The translations under genes were made by a program, and so were the position numbers. Below, in pieces: positions 51,876 through 59,987 of a DNA stretch of 64,000 nucleotides. The notes below the pieces were generated by a model. It had not been told where the DNA came from. It did no database searches and saw only the letters and a program-made list of their open reading frames with translations. Source of the stretch: Actinacidiphila cocklensis (lineage in GTDB: Bacteria; Actinomycetota; Actinomycetes; Streptomycetales; Streptomycetaceae); NCBI RefSeq assembly GCF_907177275.1, contig NZ_CAJSLV010000066.1:1-64000 (forward strand), given 5' to 3'. Each line of letters starts with the position of its first letter. The stretch's first letter is position 1.

Positions 51876-53333
51876 GTGCCCTCCATGAACGACCTCGTAC
51901 GCGAGCACACCGCGCTCGACGCCTCCGACCTCGAATGGCTCCACCTACTGGTCTCGGAGTGGCAGCTGCTCTCCGACCTCTCCTTCGCGGACCTCGTGCT
52001 GTGGGTGCCCACCCGGGACGGCTCCCGCTACGTCTCGGTGGCCCAGATGCGGCCGAACACCGGGCCGACCTCGTACCAGGACGACATGGTCGGGCACCTC
52101 GTCCCGCGCGGCCGGCGGCCGCTGCTGGACGCCGCGCTCGACGAGGGGCGGATCGTCCGCGAGGGCGACCCGGAGTGGCGCGAGGAGGTGCCGGTGCGGG
52201 TGGAGTCCATCCCGGTGCGCCGGGACGGCCGGGTGCTCGGGGTGATCGCCCGCAACACCAACCTGCTGACCGTCCGCACGCCCAGCCGGCTCGAACTGAC
52301 CTACCTGCAGAGCGCCAGCGACCTGGCCCAGATGATCGCGGCCGGCGCCTTCCCCTTCCCTGCCGAGCAGGTCGACATGGACGCCTCGCCGCGGGCCGGC
52401 GACGGGCTGATCCGGCTGGACGCCGACGGCATCGTGCAGTACGCCAGCCCCAACGCGCTGTCCGCCTACCACCGGCTCGGCCTGGCCGCCGACCTGGTCG
52501 GGCACCACCTCGGCAAGGCCACCGCCGAACTCGCCCCGGCCCGCGGCCCGGTGGACGAGGCGCTGGTCAAGCTGGCCAGCGGCTGGGCGCCGCGGGAGTT
52601 CGAGGTCGAGGGCGGCGACGGCGTCATCCAGCTGCGGGCCATCCCGCTCAAACCCAAGGGCGTGCACACCGGCTCCCTGGTGCTGCTCCGGGACGTGACC
52701 GAACTGCGGCGCCGCGAGCGCGAGTTGATGACCAAGGACGCCACCATCCGGGAGATCCACCACCGGGTGAAGAACAACCTCCAGACGGTCGCCGCGCTGC
52801 TGCGGCTGCAGGCCCGCCGGATGGACTCCGACAAGGCCCGTGAGGCGCTGGAGGAGGCGGTACGCCGGGTCGGCTCGATCGCCATCGTCCATGAGACGCT
52901 GTCCCAGACGCTGGACGAGCGGGTCGAGTTCGACGAGATCGCCGACCGGGTGCTGGCGATGGTCGCCGAGATCTCACCCGGCCGGGTCACCGCCCGGCGG
53001 GCCGGCCGGTTCGGCATCCTCACCGCGGAGATCGCCACCCCGCTGTCCATGGTGCTCACCGAGCTGCTGCAGAACGCGCTCGAACACGGCTTCGGGCCGG
53101 GGGAGTCGGGCAGCGTCGACATCACCGCGACCCGCGGCCGGGAGCTGATCACGATCACCGTCCAGGACGACGGCCGCGGCCTGCCGCCCGGCTTCGACGC
53201 CCAGCAGGCCGGCAACCTCGGCCTGCAGATCGTCCGCACCCTGGTGGTCGGGGAGTTGGGCGGCACCTTCGACATGCTGCCCGCCCCGGTCCGCGGCACC
53301 CGGGTGATCCTCGAACTCCCGCTCGACAGCTGA
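51876..53333 (+). CDS. PdtaS-type soluble histidine kinase
   Basis: A 485-residue cytosolic sensor kinase. N-terminal GAF-like HisK_N region (about 10-165), PAS domain (about 180-285: GLIRLDADGIVQYASPNALSAYHRLG), then a HisKA_2 dimerisation helix with EIHHRVKNNLQTVAALLRLQ (His295/296) and an HATPase (TELLQNALEHGF N-box near 395; DDGRGLPPGF; NLGLQIVRTLV). This is the mycobacterial PdtaS-like group, which signals to ANTAR response regulators that antiterminate. No regulator gene is adjacent. The GTG start is probably leaderless. An orphan DasR site lies upstream, suggesting a link to GlcNAc status. Confidence 0.9.
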   Translation: MPSMNDLVREHTALDASDLEWLHLLVSEWQLLSDLSFADLVLWVPTRDGSRYVSVAQMRPNTGPTSYQDDMVGHLVPRGRRPLLDAALDEGRIVREGDPEWREEVPVRVESIPVRRDGRVLGVIARNTNLLTVRTPSRLELTYLQSASDLAQMIAAGAFPFPAEQVDMDASPRAGDGLIRLDADGIVQYASPNALSAYHRLGLAADLVGHHLGKATAELAPARGPVDEALVKLASGWAPREFEVEGGDGVIQLRAIPLKPKGVHTGSLVLLRDVTELRRRERELMTKDATIREIHHRVKNNLQTVAALLRLQARRMDSDKAREALEEAVRRVGSIAIVHETLSQTLDERVEFDEIADRVLAMVAEISPGRVTARRAGRFGILTAEIATPLSMVLTELLQNALEHGFGPGESGSVDITATRGRELITITVQDDGRGLPPGFDAQQAGNLGLQIVRTLVVGELGGTFDMLPAPVRGTRVILELPLDS

Positions 53334-53370
53334 CCGTTCACCCGGAAGCACCGGCTGACAGCAGGCACGC

Positions 53371-53406
53371 GAAAGCCCCCGTACCGTTGCTGGTACGGGG
53401 GCTTTC
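53371..53406. terminator. bidirectional terminator (kinase / wblE)
   Basis: A perfect 15-bp stem GAAAGCCCCCGTACC/GGTACGGGGGCTTTC with a six-base loop lies between convergent genes; the AAAG/CTTT base gives a U-containing end both ways. Confidence 0.88.
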
Positions 53407-53469
53407 GGATGCTGCGTGCTGCGCGTGTGACAGGTGCTGCGCGCTGCGGCTCGGTGGGAAGGCTGCGCG

Positions 53470-53727
53470 TCAGGCGCTGGCGTTGCGGGCCCGGTTGCGG
53501 GCGGCGCGGCGCTTCATTGCGCGACGCTCGTCCTCGCTGAGGCCACCCCAGACACCGGCGTCCTGGCCGCTCTCCAGCGCCCACTGCAGGCACTGCTCCA
53601 TGACGGGGCAGCGGCGGCAGACGGCCTTGGCTTCCTCGATCTGCAGCAGCGCAGGACCGGTGTTGCCGATGGGGAAGAAGAGCTCGGGGTCTTCCTCGCG
53701 GCAAACGGCGCGGTGACGCCAGTCCAT
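53470..53727 (-). CDS. wblE: WhiB-like iron-sulfur protein WblE (WhiB1 orthologue)
   Basis: An 85-residue Wbl protein, the length of WblE in S. coelicolor. The four cluster cysteines are Cys9, Cys37, Cys40 and Cys46 (VCREED; AVCRRCPVMEQC), followed by the GVWGG turn (58-62) and a basic DNA-binding tail (RRAMKRRAARNRARN). The [4Fe-4S] cluster senses NO or oxygen, and Wbl proteins of this class bind the primary sigma factor region 4. WblE/WhiB1 is essential in several actinobacteria. ATG 53727 has GGAGTTGGAG upstream; the in-frame extension to 53796 crosses the promoter. A Crp-type palindrome lies 44-57 bases before the start. Confidence 0.93.
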   Translation of the reverse strand: MDWRHRAVCREEDPELFFPIGNTGPALLQIEEAKAVCRRCPVMEQCLQWALESGQDAGVWGGLSEDERRAMKRRAARNRARNASA

Positions 53728-53770
53728 GGCTGCTCCAACTCCTTGTGTGACAAGCACGTTGCTTGTGAAT

Positions 53771-53784
53771 GTGAACGCTTTCAC
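53771..53784 (-). promoter_or_regulatory. Crp-type palindrome before wblE
   Basis: TGTGA-ACGCTT-TCACG (plus strand, core 53771-53784) is a near-perfect Crp site. The wblE orthologue whiB1 of Mycobacterium tuberculosis is a known CRP target. The rest of the 320-base upstream region is unusually AT-rich, with a T8 run at 53949-53956. Confidence 0.6.
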
Positions 53785-54007
53785 GAATCCCTTCACAGCG
53801 AACGGGACGCCACCCAGTCTTCACTGGTGCAGTCCCGCTGGTGTGAGGTGGAAGATTCGGGCTCTCAAGGGGGCCGGTTGGTCGGCCGTCCCGATCGCCA
53901 CCTAGAGACTCGCAAACCTCGGCGGGAGATACAACCCCTTCAGGAAACTTTTTTTTGATTCCTCGGTGTCGCCTCGATCACAGCCGTACTTCCATGGGGT
54001 GCAGGGC

Positions 54008-54040
54008 AGCCTAAACGTTCGAGTAAAAGGACTTTAGGCT
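54008..54040 (-). terminator. terminator candidate after the lipid kinase gene
   Basis: An AGCCTAAA/TTTAGGCT 8-bp stem with a 17-base AT-rich loop lies eight bases past the kinase stop. Confidence 0.45.
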
Positions 54041-54047
54041 CTTCGAC

Positions 54048-55016
54048 TTACACAATCACACGCAGTGCCCGGCGTACGCCTGTGAAGGTCGCGCTCGTAC
54101 GCAGCCCCAGATGGTCACCGTCCACCTGGAAGGGCAGTGCAGCCTGCGATTGCAAGGTGAAGTCCGTCAGATCGTGCAGCGTCAGGGTGTGCTTGCCCCG
54201 CGGCCCCCGCTCCGGAGTGGAGCGGAGCAGTTGCGCCGCATAGCGCGTACCGGACAAGGTGGACATCTTGCTGACGCCCAGCAGGTCAAGCGCGGTGTCG
54301 AAGGATGCCTCGGGAGAGGCGTAGACGGGACGGTTGCCCAGATATGTCCAGGGTGCGGTGTTGCAGACTATCGCCGTCGCCAGGCCCGCCACCGGCTCCT
54401 CGTCGGGGCGCTGCAAGGTGATCGTGCCGTGCCTGCGGTGCGGGTCGGCGATGAACTGCCGGGCCACCTGGCGCAGATACAGCGCATGCGTCGAACGCTT
54501 GCCCAACTCCCGCTGCTGCTCCACCCGTCCGACCACGCCGGCGTCGAAGCCCAGGCCGGCGCAGAAGGTGAACCAGCGGTCGGGCACCCCCTCGTCCTCG
54601 GTGCCGGGAGTGCCGCTCACCAGGCCCAGGCCCACCGTCCTCGACGACCCGGCGCGCAGCGCGTCCAGCAGGGCGCCGGTGGCCTCCACGGCGTCGTTGG
54701 GCAGGCCGAGGGCGCGGGCGAAGACGTTCGTCGAGCCGCCGGGGACCACCGCGAGCTGCGGCAGGGTGTCCGGGTCGGGACCCCGGTGCAGCAGGCCGTT
54801 GACGATCTCGTTGACGGTGCCGTCGCCGCCGAGCGACACCACCAGCTCGACCTCGCCGCCCTCCGCCGCCCGGCGGGCCAGGTCCCGCGCGTGCCCGCGG
54901 TACTCGGTGGTCGCGACCGTCAGCTTCAGATCACTGGCCAGTGCGGTGCTGATCACATCACGCACCCGCGCGCTGGTGGTGGTCGCGGCGGGATTGACGA
55001 CGAGAAGAGCGCGCAT
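54048..55016 (-). CDS. YegS/DagK family lipid kinase
   Basis: A 322-residue diacylglycerol-kinase-fold protein. VVNPAA at the N-terminus, the nucleotide-binding GGDGTVNEIVNGLL near residue 64, PGGSTNVFARALGLP near 92 and FCAGLGFDAGVVGRVE near 155 are the family motifs. It probably phosphorylates diacylglycerol or a similar lipid with ATP at the membrane face. The start is ATG 55016; an in-frame ATG lies further upstream (MRKTVGTLS), but this one begins at the conserved MRALLVVNP. Divergent from a small membrane protein gene. Confidence 0.88.
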   Translation of the reverse strand: MRALLVVNPAATTTSARVRDVISTALASDLKLTVATTEYRGHARDLARRAAEGGEVELVVSLGGDGTVNEIVNGLLHRGPDPDTLPQLAVVPGGSTNVFARALGLPNDAVEATGALLDALRAGSSRTVGLGLVSGTPGTEDEGVPDRWFTFCAGLGFDAGVVGRVEQQRELGKRSTHALYLRQVARQFIADPHRRHGTITLQRPDEEPVAGLATAIVCNTAPWTYLGNRPVYASPEASFDTALDLLGVSKMSTLSGTRYAAQLLRSTPERGPRGKHTLTLHDLTDFTLQSQAALPFQVDGDHLGLRTSATFTGVRRALRVIV

Positions 55017-55064
55017 GACCGATAGCGTACCTACGGTTTTTCGCATCGGGCTACGCTGAGTGGT

Positions 55065-55508
55065 GTGAGCCAGAGCCCCCACGACCCTTCGCCCGAGCCT
55101 TCCGCGGCCGCCCAGCCGGTGGCGGAGGCCCTCTCCGCGGCCCCGACCCCGCGGATTCTCGCAGCGGCGGCCATCGCCGGCCTCGAAGGGCTCGCGGTCG
55201 CCGCGTGGGGCGTGACGATGTTCTTCACCGACAGCGACAACGCGGTTCTCGCCGGGCTGACGGTGCTGGTGCTCGCGGCGGTGCCGCTGGCGGCCGCGTA
55301 CGGGCTGACGAAGCTGCGGCGCTGGAGCCGCGGCCCCGCGCTGGTCATGCAGCTGCTGGCGCTGCCCGTCGCCTGGACGATGCTGCACTCCTCGGGAGCG
55401 GTGGTGGGCGGCGGGGCCTTCCTGGGCGTCCTCGCCCTGGCCGGCCTCGCCCTGCTGGTCCACCCGACCACCACGGACGCCCTCGGCGCCCGCCGCACCA
55501 CCACATAG
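55065..55508 (+). CDS. small integral membrane protein, unknown function
   Basis: A 147-residue protein with a 28-residue Pro/Ser/Ala-rich cytoplasmic N-terminus and about four TM helices (about 30-52, 60-82, 90-106, 112-131), ending GARRTTT. I do not recognise a named family beyond conserved streptomycete membrane proteins. The GTG start is preceded by TACGCT plus seven bases, the same leaderless layout as the histidine kinase. It ends 16 bases from the convergent sigma gene stop. Confidence 0.72.
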   Translation: MSQSPHDPSPEPSAAAQPVAEALSAAPTPRILAAAAIAGLEGLAVAAWGVTMFFTDSDNAVLAGLTVLVLAAVPLAAAYGLTKLRRWSRGPALVMQLLALPVAWTMLHSSGAVVGGGAFLGVLALAGLALLVHPTTTDALGARRTTT

Positions 55509-55524
55509 GCCCCTCGGCGAGGGG

Positions 55525-56610
55525 CTACTCCTCGATCAGCAGCTTGTCGCGCAGCTGCGCCAGCGTGCGCGCCAGCAGCCGGGAGACGTGCATCTGCGAG
55601 ATGCCGACCTCCTGGGCGATCTGCGACTGCGTCATGTTGCCGAAGAAGCGCAGCAGCAGGATCGTCTTCTCCCGCGGCGGCAGCTGTTCGAGCAGCGGCT
55701 TGAGGGACTCGCGGTACTCGACGCCCTCCAGCGCCTCGTCCTCGGAGCCGAGGGTGTCCGCGACGGCCGGCGACTCGTCGTCGGTGTCGGGGACGTCCAG
55801 CGACAGCGTGCTGTACGCGTTCGCCGACTCCAGGCCTTCGAGGACCTCCTCCTCCGAGATCTTGAGGTGCTCCGCCAGCTCGTGGACGGTCGGGGCGCGG
55901 CCGTGCCGCTGGGACAGCTCGCCCGTCGCGGTGGTCAGCGCGAGCCGCAGCTCCTGGAGCCGGCGCGGCACCCGTACCGCCCAGCCCTTGTCACGGAAGT
56001 GGCGTTTGATCTCGCCGACGACCGTCGGCGTGGCGTAGGTGGAGAACTCCACCCCCCGGTCCACGTCGAAGCGGTCCACCGACTTGATCAGCCCGATGGT
56101 GGCGACCTGGGTGAGGTCGTCGAGCGGCTCGCCGCGGTTGCGGAACCGCCGGGCCAGGTGCTCCACCAGCGGCAGGTGCATCCGGACCAGCTGGTTGCGC
56201 AGCTCGGCCCGCTCGGGCGAGCCCTCGGGGAGCCGGTGCAGCTCGACGAAGAGCGCCCGCGCGCCCGCCCGGTCGTGCGGGTCGTGCGCCGCCGGGTGCT
56301 CCTCGGCCTGTTCCTCGGCCTGCTGCTCGGCTTGCTTCCCGGCCGGCGGCTCGTCGTGCTGCCGGTCCGCCGGCTGGTCCGGCTGCTGCTCCATCGTCTT
56401 CGCCTGCTCCGCAGCGTCCATTGCGTCCCTAGGGGTCTGCCCGCCCATAGGCTCGGGATGGGGCCTGGCCGCGTCGCCTGCCGCAGTCGGCCGCCCGGCA
56501 GGACCCGCAGGGTCCGGCTGGGCGGGTACGGAGGCGCGACCGCGCGCCGCGGGCACGTTGTGCTCCGCGGGTGTGCCGGGGTTATCCCCCCGGGACAGCT
56601 CAGCACTCAT
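55525..56610 (-). CDS. sigH: SigB/SigF-type stress sigma factor SigH, with long N-terminal extension
   Basis: A 361-residue group-3 sigma factor. Regions 2-4 run from about residue 110: HLPLVEHLARRFRNRGEPLDDLTQVATIGLIKSVDRFD (region 2), FSTYATPTVVGEIKRHFRDKGW, region 3 RHGRAPTVHELAEHL, and region 4 LPPREKTILLLRFFGNMTQSQIAQEVGISQMHVSRLL. The first about 105 residues are a Pro/Ala/Gln/Glu-rich extension. S. coelicolor SigH has such an extension and several N-terminal forms; internal Met starts here (PMGG, AMDA, TMEQ) allow the same. It lies downstream of an anti-sigma gene on the same strand. Role: osmotic and developmental stress. Confidence 0.9.
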   Translation of the reverse strand: MSAELSRGDNPGTPAEHNVPAARGRASVPAQPDPAGPAGRPTAAGDAARPHPEPMGGQTPRDAMDAAEQAKTMEQQPDQPADRQHDEPPAGKQAEQQAEEQAEEHPAAHDPHDRAGARALFVELHRLPEGSPERAELRNQLVRMHLPLVEHLARRFRNRGEPLDDLTQVATIGLIKSVDRFDVDRGVEFSTYATPTVVGEIKRHFRDKGWAVRVPRRLQELRLALTTATGELSQRHGRAPTVHELAEHLKISEEEVLEGLESANAYSTLSLDVPDTDDESPAVADTLGSEDEALEGVEYRESLKPLLEQLPPREKTILLLRFFGNMTQSQIAQEVGISQMHVSRLLARTLAQLRDKLLIEE

Positions 56611-56717
56611 GGCGATTCCCCGTCTTCCTGCACGGTTGTACCGTCACCGGGCCGCAGGTGGACCGGGACACGCTGACCCTGACGGCGTCGGCGGTGGCTC
56701 CGCCCCGCCCGCGAGCT

Positions 56718-57131
56718 TCACGACAGCCCTGGAACGGCGCCGCGCTTCTTGTGCAGACTGATGCTGACCGTCTTGTCCTCGGCGACGGTGGAGTCCACCT
56801 CGCCGGCCAGTGCGGAGAGCACCGTCCAGGCGAAGGTGTCGCGCTCCGGCGCCCGGCCGTCGGTCGTGGGCGCCGCGACGGTCACCCACAGCGAATCCCC
56901 GACCAGCCGGAACACGCAGCTCAAAACGCTGCCGGGCACCGCCTGCTGCAACAGGATCGCGCACGCCTCGTCGACGGCGATCCGCAGATCCTCGATTTCG
57001 TCGAGGGTGAAGTCCAGCCGGGCCGCGAGACCGGCCGTGGCCGTCCGCAAGACCGACAGATACGCCCCCGCCGCGGGCAGCCGGACCTCGACGAAGTCCT
57101 TCGACCCGGGCTCGCCTGCGCTCTGGGACAC
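56718..57131 (-). CDS. RsbW-type anti-sigma factor for SigH (PrsH/UshX type)
   Basis: A 137-residue GHKL-fold anti-sigma factor. Its motifs are DFTLDEIEDLRIAVDEACAILL (N-box: Asp-Glu-Ala-Cys) near residue 45, a degenerate G1 region (ERDTFAWTVLSALAGEVDS) near 100 and a SISLHKKR end. RsbW homologues bind and inactivate SigB-type sigmas. The gene directly precedes sigH, as in the S. coelicolor pair known as prsH/ushX-sigH. GTG 57131 follows GGAGG by five bases; GTG 57137 and TTG 57143 are in-frame alternatives. Confidence 0.87.
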   Translation of the reverse strand: MSQSAGEPGSKDFVEVRLPAAGAYLSVLRTATAGLAARLDFTLDEIEDLRIAVDEACAILLQQAVPGSVLSCVFRLVGDSLWVTVAAPTTDGRAPERDTFAWTVLSALAGEVDSTVAEDKTVSISLHKKRGAVPGLS

Positions 57132-57331
57132 CCTCACCTCCAAGGTGGCACACAGTGATTGCTCTGGTTCGCAGCGACGCTATCGCGATCCGCGCCCTGA
57201 TGTCGCCCGGACGGAGGACGGTCGCACCCATGGGCGAACCGGTCCGCGGGCGTTTCAGGGACGGTGAGCGATCCCGTCCTGTCACCCATGGTAAGCGCAC
57301 GGGCACGGACCGTGGGTAGCACTCCGAGGTC

Positions 57332-57898
57332 TCAATTCGCATGCGAATTCGTCCGGTTGTCCGACCGGCCGGCCGTCAGGACCGCTCCCGGCGCGCTGAC
57401 GTCGCCCTTTCCACCCTGCACCGTCTGCGCGGCCAGCGCCGCGAGGGCGGAACCGGTCAACCGCTGCACCGTCCACTCGTCCTGCGGCCGGGCGCCGATG
57501 GCGCGGTAGACGCCCAGCGCCTTCTCGTTCCAGTCCAGCACCGTCCACTCGAAACGCGACCAGCCGCGTTCCACGCAGATCGCCGCGAGCGCGGCCAGCA
57601 GCGCCTTGCCGTGGCCGGCGCCGCGCGCCTGCGGGCGTACGTAGAGATCCTCCAGATACAGCCCGGCGGTGCCGGTCCAGGTGGAGAAGTTGCGGAACCA
57701 CAGCGCGAAGCCGGCCGGCTCCCCGGTGGCCTCGTCGGTCGCGATCAGCGCGTGGGCGACCGGGTCGGGGCCGAACAGCGCGGTGCGCAGCTGCTCCTGC
57801 GTCGCCCTGGCCTCGCTCAGCGCCCGCTCGTAGTCGGCGAGTTCGCGGATCAGGGCGTGCAGGACCGGCAGGTCGGCGGGGGTCGCGGGGCGGATCAT
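57332..57898 (-). CDS. GNAT family N-acetyltransferase (SSAT-like)
   Basis: A 188-residue GNAT enzyme with the complete fold: MIRPATPADLPVLHALIRELADYE (beta-1/alpha-1), FALWFRNFSTWTGTAGLYLEDLYVRPQARGAGHGKALLAALA (beta-4, acetyl-CoA loop QARGAGHG), then FEWTVLDWNEKALGVYRAIGA. The WTG..GLYLEDLYV strand and the WNxxAxxxY segment place it near spermidine/thialysine acetyltransferases (SSAT family). Acceptor not provable; a polyamine or amino acid is likely. About 30 residues at the C-terminus exceed the usual length. Confidence 0.87.
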   Translation of the reverse strand: MIRPATPADLPVLHALIRELADYERALSEARATQEQLRTALFGPDPVAHALIATDEATGEPAGFALWFRNFSTWTGTAGLYLEDLYVRPQARGAGHGKALLAALAAICVERGWSRFEWTVLDWNEKALGVYRAIGARPQDEWTVQRLTGSALAALAAQTVQGGKGDVSAPGAVLTAGRSDNRTNSHAN

Positions 57899-57953
57899 GC
57901 CACCAGGTTACGTTCGGGTGATGTGACGGGCGTAAGGGGCGCACGGGGGCACG

Positions 57954-58862
57954 TCATCCGGTGATCACCGCCGCCACCCGGGTGCCGGGCGGGAAGGTGC
58001 CGGCGCCGGCCAGCGTCACCACGCCGTGCAGCATCTTCGCCACGTAGACCTTCTCCGGGTCCAGGCCGTGCCGCCGGCCGAAGTCCGCGGCGAACTCGTC
58101 GAGCGCCGGGCTGGTCCTGGCGAAGCCGCCGTGGTGGAAGCGGTCGTCGAGCCGCCAGCGGCCGCGGCGCCCCCCGAACGCCTCCTGCTGCAGCCGCAGC
58201 ACGTCGGCGGCCAGGAACGCGCCCCCGCGCAGCACCGGGAAGCCGATCGCCTCGGCGCACTCCGGCCGCCCGGGGCCGTCCGCCAGGCCCGCGGCCAGCC
58301 CCGCCAGGGTGCCGCCCGTACCGCAGGCCACCGCCACCACGTCAGCGGCGCCGCGCAGCTCCCGGCCCAGGTCGGCGCACCCCGCGGCGGCCGCCGCGTT
58401 CGACCCGCCCTCCGGCAGGACGTACGCGCGGCCGTGCCGGGCGAGCAGTGCGGCGAGCACGTCGGGCTCGGCCTTGCGGCGGTACGTCGCCCGGTCGACG
58501 AAATCCAGCCGCATGCCGTCGGCCGCGGCCACCGACAGCGAGGGGTTGAGCGGGCGGGCGGCCAGCTCCTCGCCCCGCACCACCCCCACCGTGCGCAGGC
58601 CCAGCAGCCGGCCGGCCGCGGCGACCGCCCGCAGGTGGTTGGAGTAGGCGCCGCCGAAGGTGAGCAGCGTGTCGTGGCCGGCCTCCACCGCGGCGGCCAG
58701 ATTCAGCCGCAGCTTGCGGAACTTGTTGCCCGGCAGATCCGGGTGGACGAGGTCGTCCCGCTTCAGCAGCAGCCTCACCCCGTGCCGCTCCAGCCGCTCG
58801 TCGGCGACCTCGGTCAGCGGCGACGGCGGCTGCGGTTCCAGGAGTGACGGCGCGGCACACAC
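57954..58862 (-). CDS. PLP-dependent ACC deaminase / D-cysteine desulfhydrase family
   Basis: A 302-residue fold-type II PLP enzyme. PLP Lys in LPGNKFRKLRLNL near residue 44; substrate loop TFGGAYSNHLRAVAAAGRLLG near 68; phosphate loop ACGTGGTLAGLAAGL near 183. This subgroup includes 1-aminocyclopropane-1-carboxylate deaminase and D-cysteine desulfhydrase; discriminating residues cannot be assessed by eye, and most actinobacterial members are probably D-cysteine desulfhydrases. The start is ambiguous: GTG 58862 gives the normal length, while ATG 58931 would overlap the divergent promoter region. Confidence 0.82.
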   Translation of the reverse strand: MCAAPSLLEPQPPSPLTEVADERLERHGVRLLLKRDDLVHPDLPGNKFRKLRLNLAAAVEAGHDTLLTFGGAYSNHLRAVAAAGRLLGLRTVGVVRGEELAARPLNPSLSVAAADGMRLDFVDRATYRRKAEPDVLAALLARHGRAYVLPEGGSNAAAAAGCADLGRELRGAADVVAVACGTGGTLAGLAAGLADGPGRPECAEAIGFPVLRGGAFLAADVLRLQQEAFGGRRGRWRLDDRFHHGGFARTSPALDEFAADFGRRHGLDPEKVYVAKMLHGVVTLAGAGTFPPGTRVAAVITG

Positions 58863-58869
58863 GCGTCCA

Positions 58870-58891
58870 TTGTCACCCGGATGTGTGACAA
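58870..58891. promoter_or_regulatory. inverted repeat between the PLP enzyme and RpiR genes
   Basis: A perfect 7-bp inverted repeat, TTGTCAC (58870-58876) and GTGACAA (58885-58891) with eight bases between, is placed as an operator for one or both divergent genes. Binding protein unknown; the adjacent RpiR-type regulator is a candidate. Confidence 0.45.
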
Positions 58892-58991
58892 CAGCCGGGT
58901 GGGGCGGCCGATCGGCGGTGCACTTGTCCATGAGGCGGGAATCTTCACCGGCGGGTCCCAGAAGGGCGTTTGGCGGTGCATGCTTTGTGGC

Positions 58992-59909
58992 GTGTACCAA
59001 ATAGTCCAGGAGTCACCGACCGACCGATCATGGGACGCCACTGCGCCCAGTGACTCGGCCGACGCGCTCACCGCCATGGTGCGGGGGCTGCTGCCCTCGC
59101 TCACCCCCGCCGCCGCCCGGATCGCCTCCCTCATCGTGGAGGACCCGGCGCAGGTGGCCCGCAGCACCATCTCCGAGTTGAGCGCGCTCGCCGGGACCAG
59201 CGAGTCGTCGATCGTGCGGACCGCTCGCGCGCTCGGCTTCGCCGGCTACCCCGAGCTGCGGCTCGCGCTGGCCGCCGCCGCCGCGCGGCAGGCGCCGCGA
59301 TCCGAGCTGAGCTCCGGCATCACCCCCGAGGACTCGGCGGCCGAGGTCATCGGAAAGATCGTCCACACCGAGTCGCAGGCCGTCCAGGAGACCGCGAGCC
59401 AGCTCGATCCCGCCGAGCTGGACGCGGCCGTCAGAGCCGTATGCGGCGGCGGGCAGCTGCACATCGCGGGAGTCGGCGCCTCGGGCCTGGTCGCCCAGGA
59501 CCTCCAGCAGAAGCTGGCCCGCATCGGGCGCCCGTGCCACGCGCACGGCGACTCGCAGTCCGCGCTCACCAGCGCGGTGCTGCTGGGTCCCGGCGACGTC
59601 TTCCTCGCGGTGTCGCACTCCGGCGAGAGCCGCGACGTGCTCGAACCGCTGCGGCGGGCCGCCGCCGAGGGCGCCACCACCGTGGTGATCACGAACCACC
59701 CGCTGTCGACGGCCGCACGGCTGGCCGACCACGTGCTGGTCTCCGCGGGCCGCGAGACGACCTTCAGGCCGGGGGCCATGGCGTCCAGGATCAGCCAGCT
59801 CGTCGTGGTCGACTGCCTGTTCGTCTGCGTGGCGCAGCGGACCTTCGACAGGTCGAGCCGCGCCCTGCGCCTGACCCACCAGGCCCTGGAGAGCGACCGC
59901 CCCGGCTAG
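58992..59909 (+). CDS. MurR/RpiR family regulator with SIS domain
   Basis: A 305-residue regulator. The N-terminal RpiR HTH covers about residues 20-95 (TPAAARIASLIVEDPAQVARSTISELSALAGTSESSIVRTARALGFAGYPELRLALA). The C-terminal SIS domain is about 125-265 with HIAGVGASGLVAQDLQQKL and LAVSHSGESRDVLEPL, which bind phosphosugars such as MurNAc-6-phosphate. CATGCT ends seven bases before GTG 58992, so the transcript is probably leaderless. It is convergent to a secreted muramoyl amidase and near the amino-sugar block, so a role in cell-wall sugar recycling is a fair inference. Confidence 0.88.
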   Translation: MYQIVQESPTDRSWDATAPSDSADALTAMVRGLLPSLTPAAARIASLIVEDPAQVARSTISELSALAGTSESSIVRTARALGFAGYPELRLALAAAAARQAPRSELSSGITPEDSAAEVIGKIVHTESQAVQETASQLDPAELDAAVRAVCGGGQLHIAGVGASGLVAQDLQQKLARIGRPCHAHGDSQSALTSAVLLGPGDVFLAVSHSGESRDVLEPLRRAAAEGATTVVITNHPLSTAARLADHVLVSAGRETTFRPGAMASRISQLVVVDCLFVCVAQRTFDRSSRALRLTHQALESDRPG

Positions 59910-59917
59910 GGCAGGTC

Positions 59918-59972
59918 CCCGCGCCCCTTCCGGCGTGCCCCCTGTGCGCAGGCACGCCCTCGGGGGCGCGGG
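59918..59972. terminator. nested-hairpin terminator
   Basis: Outer stem CCCGCGCCCC/GGGGCGCGGG (59918-59927 and 59963-59972) encloses an inner GGCGTGCC/GGCACGCC stem, between the RpiR gene and the convergent amidase gene. Confidence 0.75.
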
Positions 59973-59987
59973 TCGACCGGGATCAGG

